Made by a program: the position numbers and the translations under genes. Under the pieces are notes generated by a model, which worked only from the letters and a program-made list of their open reading frames with translations, made no database searches and was not told the origin of the DNA. A DNA stretch of 64,000 nucleotides, from assembly GCA_963921825.1 (NCBI GenBank), contig OY997593.1, forward strand, positions 48,530,039-48,594,038. Direction: 5' to 3'. This stretch comes from Erodium maritimum. Lineage: Eukaryota; Streptophyta; Magnoliopsida; Geraniales; Geraniaceae. Below are positions 24,601 through 32,344 of this stretch, one piece after another (position 1 is the stretch's first letter; each line of letters starts with the position of its first letter).

Positions 24601-25206
24601 GACGCAGTGAATGCTTCATTCGACAATTGATATTTCTCCTTATGAGCCATCAACTCCATGATGACCGTCAACCTATCCGTTGTCGCGTCTTTGTACAACT
24701 ATTTTTTATGCTCTTTCAATAACTTTGTGTAGTTGTCTGCCGCTTCTTGTGCAATCGACCTGTCAACATCCGCAATGTCATCGTCATCATGTACCAATTC
24801 ATCCATTTGTCCCCCACACCGAAATTGGAACACATCGTCCATATACTCCATAATTCCTGGATCGCTCTGGTGATCTTCATTCACTACTACAGTTGCGCTA
24901 CTTGATGAACCTCCAGTGTCCCAACTTCTTCTAATACTATTCATTACTTCTGTTAAGATAGGCATGTTAAATTTTTCACCGTGAAAAATCCACACATCGT
25001 AACCCCTCATCATTCTGTTCCGAATCAAATGCATATATATATATATCCGGCACAGTCTAGTAAAATGCGTTAAGACAACTACCGCACGGACACCTGTGTG
25101 ATTCAATATTAGGGAAAGTTGTCTGTATATATTCGATAAAAACCGCTACCCCTTCCATAAACTTCGGATCGTACTTACTTAAAGTCATCCAACTCTTATC
25201 AATATC
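21684..25206 (-). pseudogene. TNPD-like CACTA transposase (Transposase_21), decayed
   Basis: Minus strand, three exons: 25206-22528, 22421-22053 and 21977-21684. The N-terminal association domain lies at about 25200-25070 (WMTLSKYDPKFMEGVAVF, then RCPCGSC). Transposase_21 spans about 24500-23450, with LYSSPDIAKQMQWY, HPADGEGWLDFDRTWPRF, RLALATDGFSPFG, and IFWELPYWKSLGTRYALDVMDIEK. A DUF4218 region lies at 23220-22790 (LKTHDNHVLLQRILP, PEGCIAESYI). The last exons match the DUF4216 region (NSGVMLNAEGG, YYGVLVYVVEL, IFYIDDPKMGGGYKIV). It catalyses excision and integration in CACTA elements. The usual MDKSW start reads IDKSW here. In-frame stops occur at 24699 and 23994, and frame changes near 25080, 23715 and 23425, so it is not functional as read. 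Confidence 0.85.
21978..22052 (-). other. GC-AG intron in TNPD
   Basis: 75-bp intron with boundary CAG|GCAAGTTG at the left and ATAACAG|ATATTC at the right (minus strand). Removing it joins MAKQ to IFYIDDPK, the order expected for DUF4216. The donor is GC and not GT, a known minor class. Confidence 0.65.
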
Positions 25207-25690
25207 CTGATACACAGTCAATACTAACAACTATTGAACACAATATCTAAATACATATACACAACAAGAGGAACAAAATTTATCAAATAAACATACGTAC
25301 CGTTCTCGAGCTTGAAACAACTTCCACGACGCACGGTTCTTACCAATATCGAACACGAGCCACGAATCTTGTCAACGTCGAACAAGACAAAAGATTCTTG
25401 TCAATATTGACATAAAAATGGGAATCTTGTGTAGAGAAAAAGAAATGAAGGTGGGAGAGAAAAAAAAGATTTGGGAAGAAAGAAAGAGTTGGGAGATGAA
25501 AAAGAGATGGAAGAGAAGGTAAAGTTTTTTGAGTGGCTGAGAATAAGTCCAACAGAAAACACTTGGCCGACGGGTGCACGTATCCATCGGCCAGCTTTAA
25601 CAGATACACAAAAAACGCTGCCGTTTCAGCCCTGGACTCGTCCATTAAACGATACGCTGTCGTTTTTCCTTGGCCGACGGATGCATGTAT
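25207..25690. promoter_or_regulatory. Divergent promoter region between TNPD and the plus-strand frames
   Basis: Lies between the TNPD leader (minus) and the plus-strand leader exon. Contains two clear dyads, CCGACGGGTGCACGTATCCATCGG at about 25563-25586 given here as halves GACGGGT/ATCCATCGG, and GACGGAT/ATCCGTCGG at about 25675-25700. A probable TNPD leader exon ends at a donor GTACGTATG near 25300 on the minus strand. On the plus strand GCGTATTTAACTCCC near 25709 could be a TATA region. Confidence 0.45.
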
Positions 25691-25729
25691 CCGTCGGCCA
25701 GGAAGTTTGCGTATTTAACTCCCACGAAC

Positions 25730-25917
25730 CCTAGTTCCTCCCATTTCAGACTTCTCCCCATTTCCTCTCTTCTCTCAATCGCAGCCTCCCACTCCGTCTG
25801 GTCCGACGCCGTCCGCCACCAGCCGCCGCCCGCCACCCGCCGCCGCCTGCTCCAAAGCCCATGCCGCCGCTCTTCCTCTCTCTGCTCAAACGCCTCCATC
25901 TCCTCCCTCACTTCAAG
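25730..25917 (+). other. Probable leader exon of the plus-strand CACTA cassette
   Basis: Pyrimidine- and GC-rich stretch typical of a plant 5' UTR, ending TTCAAG|GTAATG, a good splice donor, at 25917. An ATG at 25861 opens 19 codons (MPPLFLSLLKRLHLLPHFK) that end in phase exactly at the donor. Joined by normal splicing to acceptors at 26519 or 27026 the frame would continue into frame A or frame B. This is inference from splice signals. Confidence 0.4.
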
Positions 25918-26519
25918 GTAATGTTTGAAATCTGTAAAAACACTTGAAATGGTTTTAGATTTATTTCAGAAAATTTGACAGGTTGATACCTGAGACGTGC
26001 AAAAGTTTGTATACTTTCATTTTTTTACTACTTAAATTTATATGAAATGGTTACTTAGGTCCCCGTTTTCTCTTCTTATAATCCATATGTCATAGGAACT
26101 ATTAGGGGTAATACCCGACCCGAATGGGTAGAGATTGGGTAGGGTATTGATCGGGTTTTGGGTATTAAAATCGGATAGGGTACGGGTATCACAAAATCCG
26201 AACCATACCCTACCCATTGCCATCCCTAGTTTTCGGACAGTTTAGTTTCAAAATAATTTAGGGTTTAAAGAATGTAGGGTTCCAGAAATAAGCTAATTTA
26301 GTTTCACAATAATTGTAGGTTTCAGGAATTTATGGTTGCAGAAATAATTAACCTTGTGTTGAATAAGGGTTTCCGGGAAGTTTAGTTTCAAAATAATGTA
26401 GGGTTTAATAAAATACGATACATGTGTGACAAAGATTGAAAAAGTTAGAAATGTAGGGTTTAATATAATGCACGATATGTTTGCATTCTGAAAAACAAGT
26501 TCATTCCTGTGTGTATTAG
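25918..26519 (+). other. Probable first intron of the plus-strand cassette
   Basis: AT-rich, from GTAATG to GTATTAG. Holds a MITE-like repeat at 26103-26228 and several scattered copies of GTAGGGTTTAA-like sequence at 26260-26465. Nothing coding seen. Confidence 0.4.
26103..26228. mobile_element. hAT-like MITE remnant, 126 bp
   Basis: Imperfect hairpin with ends TAGGGGTAATACCCG and, on the other strand, TAGGGATGGCAATGGG, which resemble TAGGGGTGGCAA-type ends of plant hAT MITEs. Inner arms pair as GGGTAGGGTAT and ATACCCTACCC. No convincing 8-bp target duplication. Confidence 0.4.
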
Positions 26520-26531
26520 GTTATCCTTTCG

Positions 26532-26852
26532 ATGGATGAAACCAATAGCACTAGTGTTGGGGAGAACAGCCTAACTGGGGCAGATCACATTGATGAAGAA
26601 GTTCTCGTAGTGACGGAAGTAGACTGGGAAAAATCAATGAACTTAGTGATGAACAAATTGCCTAGGGGACTTTCTTCGATGCACGAGGCAAAGACTCGCA
26701 TGTATATTAGGCGTCTGATTTCAGCTGAAGGAGATAGACTTAGAAAGCAAAGGGAAGAACGAGATAGGCTCGCCGCTGAGAGACACTCTGCTCAAAGCGC
26801 AAGACGGACTCTGTCTGATGGATCGACTTCCAAGCGCGCGTCCCGAGACTAG
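26532..26852 (+). CDS. Plus-strand CACTA frame A, coiled-coil protein of unknown function
   Basis: 106 codons from ATG at 26532, preceded 12 bases upstream by an acceptor-like TATTAG. I recognise no known family. The N-terminal half is acidic (LTGADHIDEEVLVVTEVDWEK); residues about 55-95 are a highly charged helix (RMYIRRLISAEGDRLRKQRE), likely a coiled coil. The same pattern recurs in frame B (RMRLLGLINREGRR), so A and B look like diverged duplicates. It lies inside the transposon, on the strand opposite to the transposases. It could be a captured host gene piece or an accessory transposon protein that pairs with another coiled coil. Expression is unknown. Confidence 0.45.
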   Translation: MDETNSTSVGENSLTGADHIDEEVLVVTEVDWEKSMNLVMNKLPRGLSSMHEAKTRMYIRRLISAEGDRLRKQREERDRLAAERHSAQSARRTLSDGSTSKRASRD

Positions 26853-27029
26853 TTTACTACTTAATTAGTGTCTGAAGGATGTTTAAATTAGGTTATATAT
26901 AAGTTCGTATTGTATGACTCATTGATTAATATGCTAATACATTTTATGAATGCTAATATACGTAAGTTTAAATTTGATTTCTGCTATATCCGTTTTGATA
27001 TAGTACTAAGATTTGCTTTCATTTAGTCA

Positions 27030-27463
27030 ATGGATGATAGAAGTAGAGTAGGGGAGAACATTATCTCAGATGATGAATATGATGGACCACAACAAGTGGG
27101 GCATGATTTGCATGCTGAGATGATGCGCTTATTCAACAGCATTCCAAGAGAGTCTTTGCCACTCACGAGAGCGGTATAGCAGCTGCTCGAATGAGGTTAC
27201 TGGGCCTCATTAACCGAGAGGGACGAAGGATTGCGGCTGAAGAAGCTGCTGAAAGAGAAAGAGTTGCTTCTGAACGAGCCGCTGAACGAGCTGCTGCAAG
27301 AGCTAGGCTTGAGGAAAGAGCTAGGCGTATTCATGCAAGGGTTGCTGCTATCTCAGAGTCTCGTACATCTTATGGAGCCACCTCCATGCGCGGCCCGAAG
27401 CATGACGCAAGGGTGTACGTGCAGTGGCTGAAAGACAACACGGAGCGAGAGGACGAAGACTAG
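27030..27463 (+). pseudogene. Plus-strand CACTA frame B, relative of frame A, with a frame break
   Basis: ATG at 27030, three bases after an acceptor-like ATTTAG. 49 codons run to a stop at 27177 (MDDRSRVGENIISDDEYDG...). A second frame, open through 27191-27463, continues with RMRLLGLINREGRRIAAEEA, an alanine/arginine/glutamate-rich probable coiled coil, and ends YVQWLKDNTEREDED. The two parts line up with the acidic start and charged helix of frame A, which suggests one gene with a frameshift near 27140-27170, or an unseen splice. Function unknown. Confidence 0.4.
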
Positions 27464-27696
27464 ACGCCTAGCTAAAATATTAATTTACTAATATGTAACG
27501 GATGTGTGTGAAGGATGACTGTTATTTCAATAGCACTTATTCTATGACTTTGTTTGAATGTTTAACGGTTGTTTTAAATGATTTTCACTTCATTAATTAA
27601 GTGTTGGTTTTTATGAATATTACTTCCGTATGCTTTGACTTCATTATTTGGGATTGATTATAATTGTAATTTGTTCTTTCAGTCAAGACAGGATAT

Positions 27697-28065
27697 ATGG
27701 AACCAAACTTTGATCGTCGACTCGAGTGTAGGTGGCGTCGACGTGAAAATGTAGGAACTGTTGTACCTGGTCCACATGGAGTCAACGCTGCAGCTCCCCC
27801 ATCGTGGGTCCAACAGTATTACATACTAGTCCAGGAAGCACATCAACGCTTCGACTATATTTTCGACCTGATGCGTGAGAAAGGTATTGACATACCTCCA
27901 CTCCCTGTTGTAGGCCCACATCATACCCCTCCGTGGATGAACGAGGTTCAAGATGATGATCTTCAAGCTATAGAGGAGCATGCGTGGTTTGGACGTTTTG
28001 TGGAATGGATGGAAGCGAACAAAGAAATGCACGAGCGTGTCATCAGAATATTGCTTGCTTCGTAA
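27697..28065 (+). CDS. Plus-strand CACTA frame C, unknown
   Basis: 122 codons, 18 bases after an acceptor-like TTTCAG at about 27680. Contains aromatic-rich stretches (WVQQYYILVQEAHQRFDYIF and WFGRFVEWMEANKEMHERV) and a proline-rich middle (GIDIPPLPVVGPHHTPP). No family recognised. It may be a last exon or a separate gene of the same cassette. Unlike A and B, its ATG is not in phase with the proposed leader exon. Confidence 0.4.
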   Translation: MEPNFDRRLECRWRRRENVGTVVPGPHGVNAAAPPSWVQQYYILVQEAHQRFDYIFDLMREKGIDIPPLPVVGPHHTPPWMNEVQDDDLQAIEEHAWFGRFVEWMEANKEMHERVIRILLAS

Positions 28066-28294
28066 CTATATTAGGCGTGTCTGTGTTTTCTTTTATGAGT
28101 ATGTTTAATGTTGTGATTCTGTGAACACATTATCTGGAAAATGTTTCCATAACTATTTCCAAACACATTATCTATGAACTGTTTTTTTTATATACGCATT
28201 GTTTCATACATATTTCATGTGTAATGTCGTTATGTTCATCGGGATACAGTTATATTCTTTCGTATATTGGCTCACTTTACCAACGGATACAAGT

Positions 28295-28499
28295 CACTTG
28301 GCTGACGGATTCAACATGTGTGGCTAAGGTTTTCTCACTTGGCTGACGGATGCAACATGTGTGGCTAAGGTTTTCTCACTTGGCTGACGGATGCCACATG
28401 CGTGGCTAAAGTTTTTCCACTTGGTTGACGGATACAACATGCGTGGCTAAAGTTTTTTCACTTGGCTGACGGATACAGCATACGTGGCTAAAGTATTCG
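28295..28499 (+). repeat. 42-bp tandem repeat in the CACTA 5' subterminal region
   Basis: Five copies of CACTTGGCTGACGGATNCAA followed by CATGNGTGGCTAAAGTTTT. Each contains half of the dyad found at the other end. Full dyads follow between 28500 and 28690. Confidence 0.8.
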
Positions 28500-28667
28500 C
28501 ACTTTGCCAACGGATAGGAGTTGCCTTATCTACGGATCTTGCATCTGTCGGCCAGGTGGTTCACTTGGGTGACGGATGCAGGATCCGTGACCTTAGTTTC
28601 ACCACTTGGGTGACGGATTGCTGTATCCGTGGCTAGAGTGCCGAAACTTAGGTCACGGATCCATTTT

Positions 28668-28699
28668 ATCCGTCACCTAAGTGGATTTCTGCAGTAGTG
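28668..28699 (-). repeat. Right terminal inverted repeat of the CACTA element
   Basis: Reads CACTACTG on the minus strand, followed after nine bases by ACTTAGGTGACGGAT, and is bordered by the TAT target duplication at 28700-28702. Confidence 0.88.
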
Positions 28700-28702
28700 T
28701 AT

Positions 28703-28918
28703 GCAGGGATTAATCAAAAATTAATCGGGGATTAATCGGATTATTATTTTATTATTTTTATTATATATTATCAAATTTATAATATATTATATAAAAGTAT
28801 TAATAATATCAAACATTAAATGTATTAAAAAAGCGTAAACATTATATTAAACTAAAAATATCATACAATTCTTAAAAGAAGATCAATAAATATGATTCTA
28901 TCGACTCAATTAGCATAA
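28703..28918. other. AT-rich flank right of the CACTA element
   Basis: Begins with repeated GATTAATCGG-type words (28708-28740), then is very AT-rich. Probably continuous with the DNA left of 12660 before the CACTA insertion and with 30233 onward before the LINE derivative insertion. Confidence 0.45.
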
Positions 28919-28931
28919 ACTTGTACACTTT

Positions 28932-30219
28932 TTTTTTTTAAAACGAGTATAGAGGCATTGTATTAATGTAGAACAACAACTTTACAGGGTAGGGCATAAC
29001 TGCCCAGGATTCCAGATATTTGTCCCGATCGATCGTAGTCCATCTAGCGCTCATGGATCCATAAAAATAGTCTGCTTTGAATCGCATATCCGAACTTAGG
29101 AGTTCCTCTCACCGACATTTCCAAAAGAATAAAACCCCAAAGACCTAATCCTGCTAGCCAACAATTTATTCGACCTAAAACCAAAATAAAGACCTGAAAA
29201 TAATGCCTTGATTGAGGATTTTCAAAGACTTCCCGGTAGTGGTAGACCCGGGTCTGTGGATATAGGCCCCAAAGAGGCCTTTCCACCCCCGCCGGGGCTT
29301 ATCCTTCTCCGCGCGGGGAGCCATGCCCCCCCCCCCTTCGTCTGCATCTCTTGGTCAGGTTCCTCCTCGTTATGCTCATGTGTGCGAGGTACTCTTTCGG
29401 AATCCCCAGTCCCGCTTCCTAGCCTGTTCTTCAAAGGTCGAGGACTGATTTCCGGATTATACTTCAACAGGCCTCTAAGGTTCGCCGGTATGCACTCCTG
29501 GTAGTAACGACGGGCTGGAACCCTAGAGCCGAGAGATTTGCGAGGCAACTGACCCTATGGCCGCAACCCTACTTCTCCCTCCATAGTAGAAGCGACCATT
29601 GTCGGTAAAGTGGATTCTTCCGTCAGAATGATCACCGTCACTGTCCTGGACCTCGAAAGCCTCGGGCCACGACGCTTGACCGGCGGCAAAGGTGGAGCTG
29701 GAAGCCTAGAGGGGTTCCATTGACCGGCGGGGATCTGGAAAAAAACCGGCGACGGTCGTGCGAGCCCAGATACAAGGGCCCCTGCATACGGCCGGTGGCC
29801 ACTCCCCCCGATTGAAGATAAGGCGCTGACAGGGGAAGATGCTTGCGGTAGGGTTCGAACATGTGCCAAGTTGGCACCGGGATGTGGTACCAGGGAGGTT
29901 GATCGGTGCGGCGTCGAACAGCAGATAGTGAAGTGCTGCAACTGTCCATGCACAACCCGAGGGGGGGCATGACGACGGTGTTTGCGTTTTAGGCGGGGGA
30001 GCGAGCGAGTAGGGGGTCCATGGGCGGTTTGGCTGCATGATGGGATCGGAGAGGGAGGTCGAGATCACTAGTAGAGTCGCTGGCGACGAGGGAGAACACC
30101 CCTGACGGGATCAATGTCGAACCCTAGATGGGTTTTGGGTGAACTCTATTAGGGTTTTTGAGAGCGCCTTCTACTATATGAATAGAACTTTAAACATGTA
30201 TATAATTTATTTATTTTAG
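28932..30219 (-). mobile_element. RT-less LINE derivative D with 13-bp TSD, same family as B
   Basis: About 1.3 kb between copies of ACTTGTACACTTT (28919-28931 and 30220-30232). The T-run at the left end is the minus-strand poly-A tail. The 3' region is homologous to element B at 8688-9892 (shared TTTGTCCCGATCGA and CATAGATC-like blocks, and the TTCCACCCCCGCCGGGG block). The minus-strand frame 29953-29555 is proline/serine-rich with no recognised domain. No reverse transcriptase. Confidence 0.7.
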
Positions 30220-30232
30220 ACTTGTACACTTT

Positions 30233-30908
30233 ATATGTTTGGAAAATAATTAAAAAAAGATAGATAACGTAAATAAAACTCAGGATGTAACACTTGAACG
30301 AAGTGTCCTATACCAGCTAAACTAGTATAATTTCAAGGTCTCGCTTAGTTTGAAACAGATTAGAAACTGTTTTTTTAATTACCGAATCCGACCCGACGTC
30401 TGACCGACCCGATCAATTAATCAGTCAGACGACGATTAATCGGTCATATTCCCCCCAAACGGCCTAGAACGTCGTGGGAGAATAAATCGATCGACAGAGT
30501 CCATTTCAACGTCAAAGCAGGATCTAGACATCTACAGGCGGAGATTTTTATATCGCTTGTTGTCCAACTACTCAAGTAGAGATAAACAATACACCACCTT
30601 CAAGCCTACCTAACATGTGACACTGACACTTAAACTACTTGCAATGAACCTCAGCTTCCAATTCACTGAATTCAAACGTTAAACTTATCCTCCAAGGCAA
30701 TTCATTAATGACAAAAATTTCATTTCACAACGGACTTGACCTCGAGCCTTTTATTCTCTTTATCCTTTTGATAATTGGGATCAAATCATCGGCGTATTTT
30801 CCCAAGTTGAATCCTCAATTATTACTTTTCCATTAGGTTAGTATATATTTACGGAAAGCTAAGTAATGTTAGATGCTCTTACACAAGGTTACATACATAT
30901 AAAAAAAG
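30233..30908. other. Unassigned interval, nothing recognised
   Basis: AT-rich with one GC-richer patch (30385-30500) holding ATTAATCGG-like words similar to the CACTA right flank. No coding content recognised. Confidence 0.45.
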
Positions 30909-30918
30909 AACATCATCT

Positions 30919-31806
30919 AGATAGACCAGTGTTTAATTTTATTACGGTGAGATGCGCCACTCTCTCTAAACCCTAAGAGAAGTTTTACTATCGCAACAAT
31001 TAAAAACCATGGTTATGGTCATAGTTTTACCATGGCTTATGCCATGATTATGTTTCTCTCCCCTACATATCTTCTGTCTTGCACCCTCACTAGGGATCCT
31101 GGAAAGGTTTTTTCTGTTAAGGTTTTGTTCGAGCCGCCTCTATCCCCCGCGACGTTGATCTTCTTCCGCCATCAACGCAACGTCTCGCAACCTGTTTCGG
31201 TCCCTCCTCTGAAACTCCGGGGGTTTCCGCCTCTGAGGCCGTCGTCCCTGATTCTGTCGCCGCCGAAGCCGTCGCCGTCCCTGGGTTCGTCGCCGCCTCT
31301 GATGACGCTGTCATCTATGATGCTGCCGCCGTCTCTAGAGTCCTTCCTGAAGCCGCAGCTGCAGCCGGCGTGCCCTTCTCCCTGGCCTCCACCGCCGCAA
31401 CCGCCTCGACCCCTTTCACGGTTATGGATCTGGCTGATTGAGTGGGTCCTTTTTACTTTATTTGAGCTTGTCATTGTAGGTTCAATTCCTAGTGAACAGA
31501 GAATCAAATATTTTTTTTGGGAGGGAACCCTGATTCATGTATTGCCTCCTACTATTACTGTTGAAGCAGGAAGTCCAGTATCACCTTCTCAACCTCTGTC
31601 TTCCTTCCTTGCCTATACGGCATCCCAGCTCAGTGTTAGCTGACCCATCTAATACCGTCAGGGACGGTTATATTATGAAAAGAACTGCGACACCATTGTG
31701 TCTTTTGTCTGTTCTTCGTGGTCAGGGATTTATTCATAATGCACTCAGATGTATTTGAATTTAAATTAATGAATTGCACCTCTTACTCAAAAAAAACAAA
31801 AAAAAA
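30919..31806 (+). mobile_element. RT-less non-LTR retroelement E with 10-bp TSD
   Basis: About 0.9 kb between copies of AACATCATCT (30909-30918 and 31807-31816), with an A-rich tail just before the right copy. The body has an open frame at 31032-31643 (203 codons, proline/serine-rich in the middle) with no recognised domain. The last 150 bp before the tail resemble a plant LINE 3' end (TTAATGAATTGCACCTCTTA then CTCAAAAAAA). No reverse transcriptase seen. Confidence 0.6.
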
Positions 31807-31816
31807 AACATCATCT

Positions 31817-32036
31817 CATTGCACTAAACTTTTCGAAAAATCAGATTTTAATTTTTAAAAATATATAAATCTTTTTTCAAAAAATGCATATCATTTTATT
31901 GTATAAAAAACAGTATGAAACTAGGGTCAAGGGATAATCCCTTCTATGTATAAACAAGAACATGTTAAACTAGACACCTCAAATCAAATAATAAAGACCC
32001 AACAATGGATAAGAATAGGTCTAAAATAGATCGTCA
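31817..32036. other. AT-rich interval before the RRM LINE
   Basis: About 220 bp. May include the 5' end of the LINE that follows. No feature supported. Confidence 0.35.
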
Positions 32037-32344
32037 ATGAATTTGGAGAAGAAGAAAGGCCTCTTCTCTAAAGCCATGGACGCCAAAAAGACCTCTTCTT
32101 TGTTTCCTTCTGCTCGGTCTTGATGTTGAGCTACGATCAGTTTTGTGCCATCGTTACTCGTTCAGGCGTCAAGGAGGCTCTGTCTCGAGTCATGGACAAA
32201 GGTAAGAACATGTGCGTTTTTCCTCCAATCAGCATAGACGAGAAGACGAAGGGAGGGCTCGTTGGAGGTGATGGGATTTCTTCCTTGAAAAAAGGAGTCA
32301 AGGTCCACCCTACTCAGGTTACGGTCCGTAGTCCAGCCGTGTCT

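Larger units (their letters stand above)
12661..28699 (-). mobile_element. CACTA (En/Spm) transposon, about 16 kb
   Basis: The ends are CACTACTG at 12661 and its complement CAGTAGTG ending at 28699, flanked by TAT at 12658-12660 and 28700-28702, the 3-bp TSD size of CACTA elements. The two ends also match further in: after nine unmatched bases both continue ACTTRGGTGACGGAT. Genes run on the minus strand, TNPD then TNPA, as in En/Spm, so the 5' end is at 28699. Both transposase genes are decayed, so this copy is probably not autonomous. The 3' end is multiplied in tandem (12553 to about 16893), and three plus-strand frames lie near the 5' end. Confidence 0.92.

Noticed and set aside
26260-26465. 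Scattered GTAGGGTTT-like words as interstitial telomere repeat
   Set aside because: The copies are few, irregular and not in tandem.
31474-31492. GGTTCAATTCC, like a tRNA box B, suggesting a tRNA-derived SINE head in element E
   Set aside because: It lies in the middle of the element, with no box A at the right distance and no tRNA fold, so it is probably chance.
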